A stretch of DNA of 64,000 nucleotides from a bacterium D16-56. Its GTDB lineage: Bacteria > Bacillota > Clostridia > Lachnospirales > Lachnospiraceae. The stretch is taken from assembly GCA_003611875.1 (NCBI GenBank), contig RAYY01000008.1:89502-153501 (forward strand), given 5' to 3'. Shown here piece by piece: positions 53,950 through 62,978 of this stretch. Under the pieces are notes generated by a model. It was not told the DNA's origin and searched no databases. It saw only the letters and a list, made by a program, of their open reading frames with translations. The translations under genes and the position numbers were made by a program. Each line of letters starts with the position of its first letter. The first letter of the stretch is position 1.

Positions 53950-54320
53950 CGTTCCATAAAGCCATAGGGAATCCTTACCATAAGGACATGAGGAAAACTG
54001 TTTCATAGGGATCACAGTGGGCAGCCGTATCATAAGGCGCAAAAGGAAAGTATCCCATAAGGTAACAGAGGGCAGCCGTTCCATAAGGTACATAAGGAGA
54101 ATCATTCATAAGGCAACAGAGGGCAGCCGTTCCATAAGGTACACAAGGAGAATCATTCATAAGGCAACAGAGGGTTACACGCCATAAGGTACATAAGGAA
54201 AACCACTCATAAGGAACCAAAAAGGATACCATTCACAAGGTATCTGTTTCATAAGGAAGATCCCAAAGGCAATCCATAAGGTTACGTTCCATAAGGTCAT
54301 AGATTCCAGGTAATGTATAA
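53950..54320 (-). repeat. CATAAGG repeat array, inverted relative to the first field, with a 51-bp tandem unit
   Basis: The same core appears as CATAAGG. Units of 51 bp starting near 54013, 54064, 54115 and 54166 each carry up to three cores at 9-, 16- and 26-bp spacing; the two middle units differ at one base. Nothing else is seen in 53760-53945 or up to 54407. Confidence 0.8.
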
Positions 54321-54407
54321 GGGTAGGAACTCCTTTTTAACCCTTTTTCTCCCACCCTTCTGACATACTATAGGTAAGGAATCAGACTTACAAAGGAGGC
54401 ATCCCTT

Positions 54408-54557
54408 ATGCGTAAATTCTTATGTTTTTATATCCTCACAGAAAGAGAAATGGATCAGATCCAGTGTGAACTGGACGAATACCAGAAGTACAAATTTCTG
54501 GCAGAGATTCCAGAGGAGGAGCCGCACCATGAAGAAAATCCTGTCACTGATTTATAA
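54408..54557 (+). CDS. Small protein at the start of the mobilisation operon
   Basis: A 49-residue frame (MRKFLCFYILTEREMDQIQ, then a Glu-rich end) with AAAGGAGG nine bases before the ATG, whose start lies within a CCCTTATG core of the repeat family. It overlaps the coupling-protein start by 29 bases. No family recognised. Confidence 0.65.
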   Translation: MRKFLCFYILTEREMDQIQCELDEYQKYKFLAEIPEEEPHHEENPVTDL

Positions 54558-56130
54558 CTTCCTTGGATTCACCGGCCTTTGGCTGGCTCCAATTCTGTAT
54601 TTTATCACCAAAAGGACATTTCCAGACGCAGAAACAAAACATATCCTTGCATTGTGCGCTGCCGTGGCCGCCTGGGCTATATTCAATAACTTTTGGAGCG
54701 TGGTATGTGAGGGAAAGCCTTTTTCCGAAATTAACATCGGTGACGGTCTCATACCGGAAACCGGGCTAAAAAAGGAATCACCGCTGAAGCGTTCCGCCAT
54801 GTACCCGAAAGTACCGGCTGAACTTCTTTCCAGGAAGCCGGAGGGAATCATTTTAGGGAAATACAAAAACCGTTATGTCCGGTTTCCTCTTAAGGACATT
54901 TACCACGCTTGTATTATTGGAGGCACTGGTTCCGGGAAAAGTTCAACGGTCCTTTTGGATTCCCTGCTTTGTAACTTTGCCAGCGGGAAAAACGCTTTCA
55001 ACTGTTTTGTGATTGACATTAAAGGAGAACTCCACGAGAAGGCAACCTATGCCCTCTCGGAACATGTCCTTGTGGTTGACCCTGCGGACCGTTCCTCATT
55101 TGGCTGGGACGTTTACTACCGGCTCCACAATAATCCAGATGACGATCTTATCATAGAAGCCATTGAGGAAATCGCCCAGGCCCTCATTATCAGCACCAAT
55201 CCCAGGGATTCCTTTTTTGTGGAGAACGCAAGGTCCATGTTTACCGGGCTTTTAGTTTATTACTTTCAGCAGGGAGAAACGTTCATTGATTCTGTCAATA
55301 AAATCCTGGAATCGGAAATGAAATCCCTGATTGCCGAAATCGTTAAAGACAGTGAACCCTCTGACCTCTGCTATAAATACCTGGCGAAGTTTGCGGGCAA
55401 GGATGCGGAGAGCGTGGAGGACTGTATGGTGGAAATGACTACTTCCCTTTCTGTTTTCTCTAAAAGCGACATAAAATTCTGTTTCCGTGACAACTTCCAG
55501 AAAGCCAGCCCATACTCATTCCGGGAGGATAAATCCGTGTTCCTTGCCATACCGGAGCATATGCTGGAATCTTACAAGGCAGTCATGAGGTTATGCACCG
55601 TCCAGACCTTAAAGGAACTGGAGCGCAGGCCAGAGGGAACAGAAAAGCCCTTGCTTTTGATTCTGGATGAGTTCGCCCGGATTGGACGTGTGGAGGGAAT
55701 CTTTAACGCCCTTGCCACTCTAAAAAGCAAAAAGGTCATGGTCATGCTGGCCTTCCAGTCCCTGGCACAGATCGAGGTCAATTACTCTAAAGAAGAAGCC
55801 AGGGTTCTGACGGACAACTGCCGCTTAAAAATCATTTGCGAATCCAGTGACCCGGACAGCAGTAAATCCGTAACCGCCTGGGCAGGGAAGTACCGGGATA
55901 AAAAGGAAACCTTAAATGGAGGGAAGAACCGGCACAAAAGTTATTCTTATGAGGATAAGGACATTGTGGAGACAAACGACTTAATCACCCTCACAAAGAA
56001 GAAGGAAGTGATTCTGATTATCTCCGGCACTGGATATTTGAGGGTGAAAAAGTGCTATTACTTTTTAGACGAAACAATAAACAGGCTGGCTGAAAAGGTC
56101 AGCAGCTATAACAGACAATTTGCGAGGTAA
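54529..56130 (+). CDS. VirD4/TraG-type coupling protein (T4CP)
   Basis: The 533-residue ATPase has two N-terminal membrane helices (residues 1-60), Walker A GGTGSGKSSTVLL near residue 127, Walker B LLLILDEFARIGR and MLAFQSLAQIEVNYS of the VirD4 family. It links a relaxosome to a conjugation pore and pumps DNA. I chose ATG 54529, which follows GAGGAGGAG. There is no VirB4 or other pore gene in the element, so the pore must come from a helper. Confidence 0.9.
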   Translation: MKKILSLIYNFLGFTGLWLAPILYFITKRTFPDAETKHILALCAAVAAWAIFNNFWSVVCEGKPFSEINIGDGLIPETGLKKESPLKRSAMYPKVPAELLSRKPEGIILGKYKNRYVRFPLKDIYHACIIGGTGSGKSSTVLLDSLLCNFASGKNAFNCFVIDIKGELHEKATYALSEHVLVVDPADRSSFGWDVYYRLHNNPDDDLIIEAIEEIAQALIISTNPRDSFFVENARSMFTGLLVYYFQQGETFIDSVNKILESEMKSLIAEIVKDSEPSDLCYKYLAKFAGKDAESVEDCMVEMTTSLSVFSKSDIKFCFRDNFQKASPYSFREDKSVFLAIPEHMLESYKAVMRLCTVQTLKELERRPEGTEKPLLLILDEFARIGRVEGIFNALATLKSKKVMVMLAFQSLAQIEVNYSKEEARVLTDNCRLKIICESSDPDSSKSVTAWAGKYRDKKETLNGGKNRHKSYSYEDKDIVETNDLITLTKKKEVILIISGTGYLRVKKCYYFLDETINRLAEKVSSYNRQFAR

Positions 56131-56133
56131 GAT

Positions 56134-57087
56134 ATGACATACACAGAAGAACAGAACCATTTTTTTGAAGAACTCTATTCTGCCCTGGATAGAGCGTTGA
56201 GACCGGAGGGAGCCAGCTTAGAGAGGGTGGACGTACCCAAAAACAACACGGTCCAGAAAGGGATCTCCATCCGGTTTGAAGGGCAGCCCATAAGCCCTGC
56301 CATTTATCCCAGCCGGTTCTTCAGGGATTTCCAGAACGGTGTTTCCGTAGAGGAAATTGTTTTCTACATAAAGGACGGACTGACAGCGGAATCCATCACC
56401 AAAAGAGGCATCATGGAACTGAACCATGACAATGCGCCGCACTATTTGAGGTCGGCAATAGTCAGCTATGAAGGAAACCGGGAATGGCTGAAGGACGTCC
56501 CTCATGAGCGGGTGGCGGACCTTGCCCTTTACGCAAAGTGGGATTTTGGCGGCGGGTATTCGGCAAAAGTAACGAATCCGCTGCTTGCCCATCTCCAAAT
56601 GACAAAGGAGGAACTGTTAAGGACCGCCAAGGGCAACATGGCCATGCAGGCCCGTCTGCGGACCATGAAGGACGCTCTGATTGCCCGTGCGGTTCAGGAA
56701 GGGATGCCGGAGGAACTGACAGAGGAAATGAGGGACCAGCTCCCGGACATCCCGTTTTATGTCCTGAACGTGAACGGAGGGATTGACGGAGCCGCCCTGG
56801 TTGCGGACCCTTCTGTTATGAGGAAGGCCGGGCGGGATCTGGGAGAAGGCTTTTATATCCTTCCTTCTTCTGTCCATGAGGTGTTGATTGTCCCAAAATC
56901 AACCGGAGCAAAGCCGGAGGAATTAAGGGACATGGTATACCGGATCAACCGGCAGGAGGTTCCCATTGAGGAGCGTCTTTCCGATAACGTTTATGAGTTT
57001 GACGGGCATACCTTAACCCTGGCAGGACAGACGGAAACCCTGGAAAGGGAACTGCCGGGACTGGCAGCCATGCACCGCAAAAGATAA
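56134..57087 (+). CDS. DUF5688 family protein
   Basis: A 317-residue protein with the family layout: GISIRFEGQPISPAIYP near the start, GNREWLKDVPHERVADLAL in the middle and FYILPSSVHEVLIVPK near the end. Widespread in clostridial mobile elements; function unknown. It starts three bases after the coupling-protein stop. Confidence 0.85.
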   Translation: MTYTEEQNHFFEELYSALDRALRPEGASLERVDVPKNNTVQKGISIRFEGQPISPAIYPSRFFRDFQNGVSVEEIVFYIKDGLTAESITKRGIMELNHDNAPHYLRSAIVSYEGNREWLKDVPHERVADLALYAKWDFGGGYSAKVTNPLLAHLQMTKEELLRTAKGNMAMQARLRTMKDALIARAVQEGMPEELTEEMRDQLPDIPFYVLNVNGGIDGAALVADPSVMRKAGRDLGEGFYILPSSVHEVLIVPKSTGAKPEELRDMVYRINRQEVPIEERLSDNVYEFDGHTLTLAGQTETLERELPGLAAMHRKR

Positions 57088-57108
57088 CCAGGGAAAGGAG
57101 CAGAGACT

Positions 57109-57291
57109 ATGAATTTACAGAGAAAATTAGATTTTATAGAAGCATACAGAAACTACATACAACTGTCGGACAGAGCGGAGGCAGGGATAGAGATTTCCGT
57201 CTGTCCTTCCTTTAAGCCAGGCATAAGGCCGGAGGGATTCCATGACACAAAAGAGGTACACAGCCGTACAGAAGAAAAACCCGGAAGATAA
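57109..57291 (+). CDS. Small unknown protein of the mobilisation operon
   Basis: A 60-residue protein (MNLQRKLDFIEAYRNYIQLS at the N-terminus) with AAAGGAG ahead of the ATG, overlapping the next gene by 50 bases. No family recognised. Confidence 0.6.
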   Translation: MNLQRKLDFIEAYRNYIQLSDRAEAGIEISVCPSFKPGIRPEGFHDTKEVHSRTEEKPGR

Positions 57292-58267
57292 ATTAAAAGA
57301 ACTGACGGACAAGCTGGAGGCCGGGATTAAAGAAGTCTTTTCTTCCCGGAAGTATAAGGATTACTTAAAAGTCATGTCCCGGTTCCATGGCTACAGCTAT
57401 AACAATACCATGTTGATTTTGTTACAGAAGCCGGATGCCCGTCTCCTGGCAGGATACAAAACCTGGCAGGGCATGGAACGGAACGTGAAGAAGGGAGAAC
57501 ACGGCATTTCCATTCTTGCGCCCAGCAAAAAGAGATTCACAAAATATATGGATAAGATTGACAAGGATACCAGGAAGCCGGTGCTGGACCAGGACGGGAA
57601 CCCGGTGAAGGTGCCAAAAGAGATTGAGTACCTTACCTTCTATCCCACCACGATTTTTGACGTTTCCCAGACGGAGGGAAAGCCTCTCCCGGTTATGGCA
57701 GAGGAACTAAATGGACAAGTGACGGATTATGGAATCATTATGGATTCCTTAAAAGAAACAGCGCCGGCTCCCATCCGGTTTGAATCCTGGGAGGAATCGA
57801 AGAAGGGATATTTCAGCCCTCTTTTAAACGAGATTGTGATTAAGTCCGGCATGAGTGAATTGCAGACGGTGAAAACCGGAATCCATGAAACGGCACACAG
57901 TATTTTGCATAGCGGGACAAACAATTTAAAGGATTCCGCAACCATGGAGACGGAGGCCGAAAGCATCGCTTTTATTGTCTGCTGTCACCTGGGACTGGAT
58001 ACATCAAGTTACAGTTTTCCTTATCTGGCGACATGGAGCAGCAGTAAGGAACTGCCGGAACTGAAAAGCTCCCTCTCCACGATTCAAAAGACAGCCCATG
58101 GCCTGATTGAAAACTTAGACCAGGCGATTCTAAAACGCATCCGGGAACATTCCATAGAAGGACCGGAGATTTCCAGGGATACCGGCAATCCTGACATTTC
58201 TTTAGAAATAGCTGACCGGGAACCGGAGATACCAGCTTTACCTGATACCCACAGACGAAGGAGGTAA
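57242..58267 (+). CDS. ArdC-like antirestriction protein
   Basis: The 341-residue protein has an ArdC ssDNA-binding N-terminus (YSYNNTMLILLQKPDARLLA, then TWQGMERNVKKGEHGISI) and a zincin-like site HETAHSILH with a downstream Glu (ETEAESIA). ArdC proteins protect incoming DNA from host restriction, which fits the host's type I system nearby. GGAGG is five bases from the ATG. Confidence 0.85.
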   Translation: MTQKRYTAVQKKNPEDKLKELTDKLEAGIKEVFSSRKYKDYLKVMSRFHGYSYNNTMLILLQKPDARLLAGYKTWQGMERNVKKGEHGISILAPSKKRFTKYMDKIDKDTRKPVLDQDGNPVKVPKEIEYLTFYPTTIFDVSQTEGKPLPVMAEELNGQVTDYGIIMDSLKETAPAPIRFESWEESKKGYFSPLLNEIVIKSGMSELQTVKTGIHETAHSILHSGTNNLKDSATMETEAESIAFIVCCHLGLDTSSYSFPYLATWSSSKELPELKSSLSTIQKTAHGLIENLDQAILKRIREHSIEGPEISRDTGNPDISLEIADREPEIPALPDTHRRRR

Positions 58268-58270
58268 CAC

Positions 58271-58510
58271 ATGACAGAATTAGAAGAACTACAGTTAAAG
58301 CACAGAGAAGAAGCAGCCCGGAAACGGGCAAAATTAAAGGAACGCAAAGCCAGGGCGCACCGGCTCATTGAGAGAGGCGCTATCCTGGAAAGTGCAATCA
58401 ATGAGGTCAAACCGGCTGACCGTTTCACAAATCAGGAAATCGAAAAGATTGTCTATTTCGCTATCCTATCACCCTCAACCATCACTTTTATTTCGGAGTT
58501 GGGACAGTAA
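58271..58510 (+). CDS. DUF3847 family protein
   Basis: A 79-residue basic helical protein (KERKARAHRLIERGAILESA) that matches the DUF3847 proteins regularly found just before MobL relaxases, three bases after the ArdC-like stop and with GGAGG before the ATG. Confidence 0.85.
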   Translation: MTELEELQLKHREEAARKRAKLKERKARAHRLIERGAILESAINEVKPADRFTNQEIEKIVYFAILSPSTITFISELGQ

Positions 58511-58720
58511 ATCCCTTCTCCATTTTACTGGGAAGGGCGCACTTATACCTGACCCTCCGGGCCAGGTGTGCGTTCTCCGAAGGCTCCTGCAGAGGGCGAA
58601 AACCATAGGGACAAAACCACAGGCCAAAAGCCCGGAACCGAACGAGCCACAGCAAAAAAACACAAGCCCAAAGACCCAAAACCAGAAGCCACACAAACCA
58701 CAAAGGAGTTGAAGCCAGCC

Positions 58721-60406
58721 ATGGCAATTTACCATCTTTCCGTCAAAATCATAGGCAGGAACAGCGGACGCTCTGCCGTTGCCGCGGCTGCCTACCGGAG
58801 CGGCGACACCCTCACCAATGAATGGGACGGGCTGACCCACGACTACAGCCGGAAAGGCTGGATAGAACACACGGAAATCCTTCTGCCGGAACACGCACCG
58901 GAGGAATTTAAAAACAGATCAGCCCTATGGAACGCTGTTGAGGCGGCAGAGAAATCCGGCTCTGCCCAGCTTGCCAGGGAAATAGAAACCGCCCTTCCCA
59001 AAGAACTGAACCAGGCTGAACGTCTCTCCCTCATAAGGGATTTCATAGAAAAGAACTTTGTTTCCGCTGGAATGTGCGCCGACTTTGCGGTCCATAACCC
59101 GCCCGTCACCGACAGCCAGAACCGCCCGGTAGACAAGGACGGGAATCCTACCCGGGACAAGGACAAAATGATTTTCAGAAACCCTCACGTCCACATCATG
59201 CTCACCATGCGCCCTCTTGATAAGCAGGGCCAGTGGCAGGCAAAATCCCAGACCGCCTACCTTTGCAGAATAAATAATGAGGAACGCTCTGTTCTGGCAT
59301 CAGAGATTAAGCAGGCAGAAACAGAGGGATGGCAGAAGCAATACCAGTACAAAATAGGCAGGAAAAAGGTGTGGCTGACAAAAGAGGCGGCGGAAAAGAA
59401 AGGATTCACCCGTGTCTCCAAACAGCCCAAAACCGAGAAGATCCAGAATCCCATAACGGCACAGTGGAACAGCCGGGACGCTCTGTTCCAGTGGAGAAAA
59501 TCGTGGGCGGAGCTATGTAATGAACAGTTAAAAAGGAATGGTATTGAGGAACAGATCAGCCACCTTTCCTATGAAGCCCAGGGAATCAACAAGGTAGCGT
59601 CCGTCCACATGGGCGTTGAGGTGGTTCACGCGGAGAAGCGAGGGATTTCTACAGAACTGGGAGAACTGAACCGCCAGATCCAGAGGGATAATGAATTTTT
59701 AGCGGTCATGGAGGGACGGATTCGGGAGTGGGAACGCAGGGAAACCGAATCCCTTAACCGCACCGCCGCCCGTCTGGAAGGCATAAGGAGCCGTCACATA
59801 GCCGCCGCTTACCAGCAGCTTTGTCTCTCAATCAGTCTGGCAAAAGAGCAGGACAGCCTGGCGGCCCAAATGCGTGCAGCCGCAGCCATGGCGGAAACAG
59901 CGGAACACCTTATAAGGGCAATCGGCGCATTAAAGGAATCCCTGGACGTTTACCGGAGACAGCGGGAGGAAACGAACCCTTTCCAGAAGCAGAAACGGAA
60001 GGAACTGGAGGAAAAGGTTATGGCTGCGGAATACCAGATCCAGAACTTAAAAACCCGGCTGAATGAAGTCCGGTCCAGGCAGAGGGAAGCCAAAACCGCT
60101 CCGGTTTCCTCACCGGAAGCAGCCAGACAAAAGAAGGAACAGATTCAGTATCTGAAGGAGATCCAGTCCCAGGCTTACCGGGAGTTTTATACCCTGGTGA
60201 AGGAGAACAAGGAGAATATGAACCGTATCCGGGAGATCATTCAGGGCAGACGGAAAGAACATGACAGCCAGCTAAAGCAGAGATTAAAGGAGCATTATGC
60301 GGAGGATTTCCAGGAAAAGATATTAGAGCAGGCCAGGGACAAAGCGCCGGAGATTCCAGAAGCGGAGGGAGCCAGTATCCAGAAGAATATTTCCCATAAG
60401 AGATAA
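58721..60406 (+). CDS. MobA/MobL-family relaxase
   Basis: The 561-residue protein starts MAIYHLSVKIIGRNSGRSAV, the MobA/MobL N-terminus, with AAAGGAG upstream (the frame runs open to 58568). It carries HVHIMLTMRPL (the three-His metal motif) near residue 155 and a long helical C-terminus. It would nick the element's oriT for transfer. Confidence 0.92.
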   Translation: MAIYHLSVKIIGRNSGRSAVAAAAYRSGDTLTNEWDGLTHDYSRKGWIEHTEILLPEHAPEEFKNRSALWNAVEAAEKSGSAQLAREIETALPKELNQAERLSLIRDFIEKNFVSAGMCADFAVHNPPVTDSQNRPVDKDGNPTRDKDKMIFRNPHVHIMLTMRPLDKQGQWQAKSQTAYLCRINNEERSVLASEIKQAETEGWQKQYQYKIGRKKVWLTKEAAEKKGFTRVSKQPKTEKIQNPITAQWNSRDALFQWRKSWAELCNEQLKRNGIEEQISHLSYEAQGINKVASVHMGVEVVHAEKRGISTELGELNRQIQRDNEFLAVMEGRIREWERRETESLNRTAARLEGIRSRHIAAAYQQLCLSISLAKEQDSLAAQMRAAAAMAETAEHLIRAIGALKESLDVYRRQREETNPFQKQKRKELEEKVMAAEYQIQNLKTRLNEVRSRQREAKTAPVSSPEAARQKKEQIQYLKEIQSQAYREFYTLVKENKENMNRIREIIQGRRKEHDSQLKQRLKEHYAEDFQEKILEQARDKAPEIPEAEGASIQKNISHKR

Positions 60407-60426
60407 AAGCACATCCCATAAAGAAC

Positions 60427-60453
60427 AAAAGCACCTTCCAGCCAGGTGCTTTT
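60427..60453. terminator. Bidirectional terminator between relaxase and Nudix genes
   Basis: AAAAGCACCT and AGGTGCTTTT form a perfect 10-bp stem with a 7-base loop. Confidence 0.9.
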
Positions 60454-60470
60454 ATCATAGGGATACCCTA

Positions 60471-60974
60471 TTAAAAGGTTCTTTTTGTCTTTAACTCAAA
60501 ATCCGGCTTTGTAACGTATTCCAGATAGGCGGGCCTGGCGGAATATTCCAGGAAAGCCCGGAACCGTTCCTGACTGGAAGGAGCCTTTATCATGTCCAGA
60601 ACCTTTTCTTTTGGAATCCATGCGGATTCCGGGTTTTCATCAGAGCCTCGCAGAGTGCCGGATTTTTCCGTACAGATAAAATCAAAAATAACCTTTGTCG
60701 GGACTTCCTTTATACCGCCATATCCGGGATAAGTTCCGGTATTGGAGGAAACACAAAACAGTTCTTCCACTTCCACACAGATGCCGGATTCCTCAAAAAT
60801 CTCCCGTTTTACTGCGTCAATCAGATTCTCTCCCGCCTCAACTTCACCACCCGGAAGGACCCAGGAATCCTGGTAAGTGTTGACAAGTAAAACCTCACCC
60901 TTTTGGTTTAATACGACACCAGCCGCAGCGACAATATGAGTTGGCAGGAACTTTTCAGGGATATTCTTTTCCAT
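60471..60974 (-). CDS. Nudix hydrolase
   Basis: A 167-residue enzyme with a perfect Nudix box (GGEVEAGENLIDAVKREIFE then ESG) near residue 45. ATG 60974 follows GGAAAGAGGG. Substrate unknown. It is a cargo gene of the element. Confidence 0.92.
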   Translation of the reverse strand: MEKNIPEKFLPTHIVAAAGVVLNQKGEVLLVNTYQDSWVLPGGEVEAGENLIDAVKREIFEESGICVEVEELFCVSSNTGTYPGYGGIKEVPTKVIFDFICTEKSGTLRGSDENPESAWIPKEKVLDMIKAPSSQERFRAFLEYSARPAYLEYVTKPDFELKTKRTF

Positions 60975-61009
60975 GGCTGAACCCTCTTTCCTTATGGATT
61001 TTGTCTTAT

Positions 61010-61038
61010 AATATAGCAAGACTGGATTAAAAAAGCAA
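61010..61038 (-). promoter_or_regulatory. Sigma-A promoter of the Nudix gene
   Basis: TTGCTT (61033-61038) and TATATT (61010-61015) on the minus strand are 17 bp apart. Confidence 0.75.
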
Positions 61039-61061
61039 TAAAAATCATTTATGCTCTGTAT

Positions 61062-61219
61062 TTGAGGGAACTATAACATCCCATGAAAAATAGATACTTC
61101 CAGAATCTATTTTGAGGGAGCGATAACATCTCCTGAAATTACTAAAACTCCTGCTTTAGTAATTGAGGGAGTAATAGCATCTCCTGAAAAATAGATACTT
61201 CCAGAATCTATTTTGAGGG
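61062..61219. repeat. Tandem ~50-bp hairpin repeats
   Basis: TTGAGGGA starts at 61062, 61112, 61163 and 61213, each followed by ATAACATC-like sequence and separated by hairpins with an AAAATAGAT/ATCTATTTT stem (twice, nearly identical) or AATTACTAAA/TTTAGTAATT. Confidence 0.8.
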
Positions 61220-61272
61220 AGCCAAGAACTCGCTTCGCTCCAAGAAGGCACCTCCCTCTTGCTGTCCATGGA

Positions 61273-61308
61273 AACTGTGGATAACTAAAGACCAAGTTAC
61301 CCACAGTT
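61273..61308. other. Inverted repeat containing a DnaA-box match
   Basis: AACTGTGGATAACT and AGTTACCCACAGTT are inverted repeats at 13 of 14 bases. One arm contains TTATCCACA, the consensus DnaA box, read on the minus strand. With the AT-rich stretch after 61500 it could be a replication origin or oriT region. Confidence 0.4.
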
Positions 61309-61532
61309 CCCACAGACATCAATTCACCCTCCGCCTTCTTAAAACTGACCTCTTTCTTTATGGATAAAAACAAAAATCTTTTAATTTCTAAGAACAAAAA
61401 CCTTCTTATCAAAAATCCCAGACCTTTATAAAGAAAAAACGGAATCCCAAAACAGATTTCACAGACTTTGGCTGGAAATTTTATAAAAATACTTGATTTC
61501 CCTAAAAAATCACCTTGCCGGTGCCTCAAATA

Positions 61533-61575
61533 ATTATCTGATAATATATAAACTATATATAAATTATCAGATAAT
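61533..61575. repeat. Paired near-palindromes in AT-rich DNA
   Basis: ATTATCTGATAAT (61533) and ATTATCAGATAAT (61563) are mutual reverse complements, 30 bp apart. Nothing else convincing is seen in 61309-62074 apart from a second copy of a CAGATTTCACAGAC stretch (61452 and 61926). Confidence 0.6.
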
Positions 61576-62074
61576 ATACAAAAACATATAATTTGTCTAT
61601 AATTGTGTAAAATACATAAAATATTTTTCAAGCATAGAGCATTAAGGAAAAATATATGTTCAATATAACTAAAAATGCAAACAAATATGTTGAAATATTT
61701 TCTACATATTACTATTAAGTTGAAATGTCAATTAGTAAAAACAGAGAAAATGAAAATTATATTTTAAAAATAAAGTCAGATAATTTATGATAAATACAGA
61801 ATTGTCAATCTTTTCTTTAGCCTGCCCGGTAGCGTTTCCTCATGATTTACAAGAATTATAGCATAAAATCCTGGAAAAATTAAGACTTTTTCACGGACTT
61901 TGCAAGGGAAATCCTTAAAACCAAACAGATTTCACAGACCTTCAAAAATATGCACAGACCCTGGCTGAAAATTTTATGAAAACTCCCGGCTTCACGACCC
62001 TGGAAGAACCAGCTATAATCAGGGAAGGAATCAGCCATGGTGAAACCGACAACAACAGCAAAGGAGAATTGCCT

Positions 62075-62572
62075 ATGAAGGAAAAGGAGCCAATCGACAT
62101 TCATTCCAAACGGGAAAAACTGGAATCCCTGCCCTTAAAAGAGGAACAGCCGGACAAACCCTGGCCGCGCTCCCGGATTTATGACTTTTCATCAGATAGG
62201 GATATGTTGGAAGAAATTTCCGTTAAAATGGAGTCCATGGGAAAGAAGCAGCTTGACCGGCTACAGACAGAGGCGGCGCGAATCCTGACAGAATCCAGGC
62301 GGGATCAGATAGAAGAATCCCAAACCTGGTTTGAAACAGCCGCCCTCCCAGTGCTGAAAAACTTTGCCGAAACGTTCAGCGCCTCCCTGGAGATTTCCAA
62401 CGAGGACGAGACTATGATTTTAGTTACATTTCAAAACAAGTGTGGGTATGACCTGGCAGAAGATGACCGGCATATGCGGATGCTTTTTGGCCTCTCTAAT
62501 CATGTTTCGATTGAAAAGAATGGAGATAACATCACGCTGGTTTTGGCGTTTGACTGTCTGGATATGAAGTAG
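62075..62572 (+). CDS. Unknown accessory protein of the element
   Basis: A 165-residue charged protein (DMLEEISVKMESMGKKQLDR in the middle, then a C-terminal half with LRVTLVALDCLDMK-like beta sequence). ATG 62075 follows AAAGGAG at good spacing; the open frame extends to 61976. No family recognised. Confidence 0.7.
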   Translation: MKEKEPIDIHSKREKLESLPLKEEQPDKPWPRSRIYDFSSDRDMLEEISVKMESMGKKQLDRLQTEAARILTESRRDQIEESQTWFETAALPVLKNFAETFSASLEISNEDETMILVTFQNKCGYDLAEDDRHMRMLFGLSNHVSIEKNGDNITLVLAFDCLDMK

Positions 62573-62588
62573 CCGGAACCCAAACAAA

Positions 62589-62610
62589 TAAGAGGGCGAA
62601 AGCCCTCTTT
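62589..62610. terminator. Bidirectional terminator
   Basis: AGAGGGC and GCCCTCT with a GAAA loop, followed by T-rich sequence on both strands. It ends both convergent genes. Confidence 0.85.
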
Positions 62611-62806
62611 ATTCCTCAATATATTCCATGATGTCCGAAACATTGCATTTTAACAGTTTGCATAACTGATTGACGGTGTTGGTGGATATGCTGTTGCCTT
62701 GTTTAATGCTGTAATAGGTAGCCCGGGAAAAGCCTTCCTTCTGTAGCTTATAGGAAGTGATTTTTTTCTTTTTCATTGTCTGAAACAACGGCTCATAGCT
62801 TATCAT
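62609..62806 (-). CDS. XRE-like small HTH regulator
   Basis: A 65-residue protein (start MISYEPLFQTM) with a lambda-type HTH (ITSYKLQKEGFSRATYYSIK, then NTVNQLCKLLKCNVSDIM). GAGGTG precedes the ATG at 62806. Probably regulates element genes. Confidence 0.8.
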   Translation of the reverse strand: MISYEPLFQTMKKKKITSYKLQKEGFSRATYYSIKQGNSISTNTVNQLCKLLKCNVSDIMEYIEE

Positions 62807-62893
62807 ACAGCGGCACCTCACATAAGAATCTATGTCCAGTATAATTTGAAGAAAAAGCCTTGAATATGTATGAATATCCGAGTATAATAAGAA

Positions 62894-62922
62894 TTGACAT
62901 TTCGGTGTATCAAGAGTAAAAT
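62894..62922 (+). promoter_or_regulatory. Sigma-A promoter of the transglutaminase-like gene
   Basis: TTGACA (62894-62899) and TAAAAT (62917-62922) are 17 bp apart, just ahead of the secreted-protein gene. Confidence 0.8.
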
Positions 62923-62978
62923 AAGATCATTGTTATCTGATAATGGATAATGTATCAACAGAAAGAAGGAGAAGAGGT

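Noticed and set aside
53501..54232. Minus-strand frames with 5- or 17-residue periodic peptides
   Set aside because: They are translations of the 15- and 51-bp DNA repeats, lack ribosome sites, and stop and start irregularly.
53444..54320. CRISPR array
   Set aside because: Cores are 7-9 bp with 9-26 bp spacing and the 51-bp units are near-identical throughout; there are no unique spacers and no cas genes.
61107..61631. 174-codon minus-strand frame
   Set aside because: Its C-terminus is the hairpin repeat and the rest is low-complexity AT-rich translation with no ribosome site.
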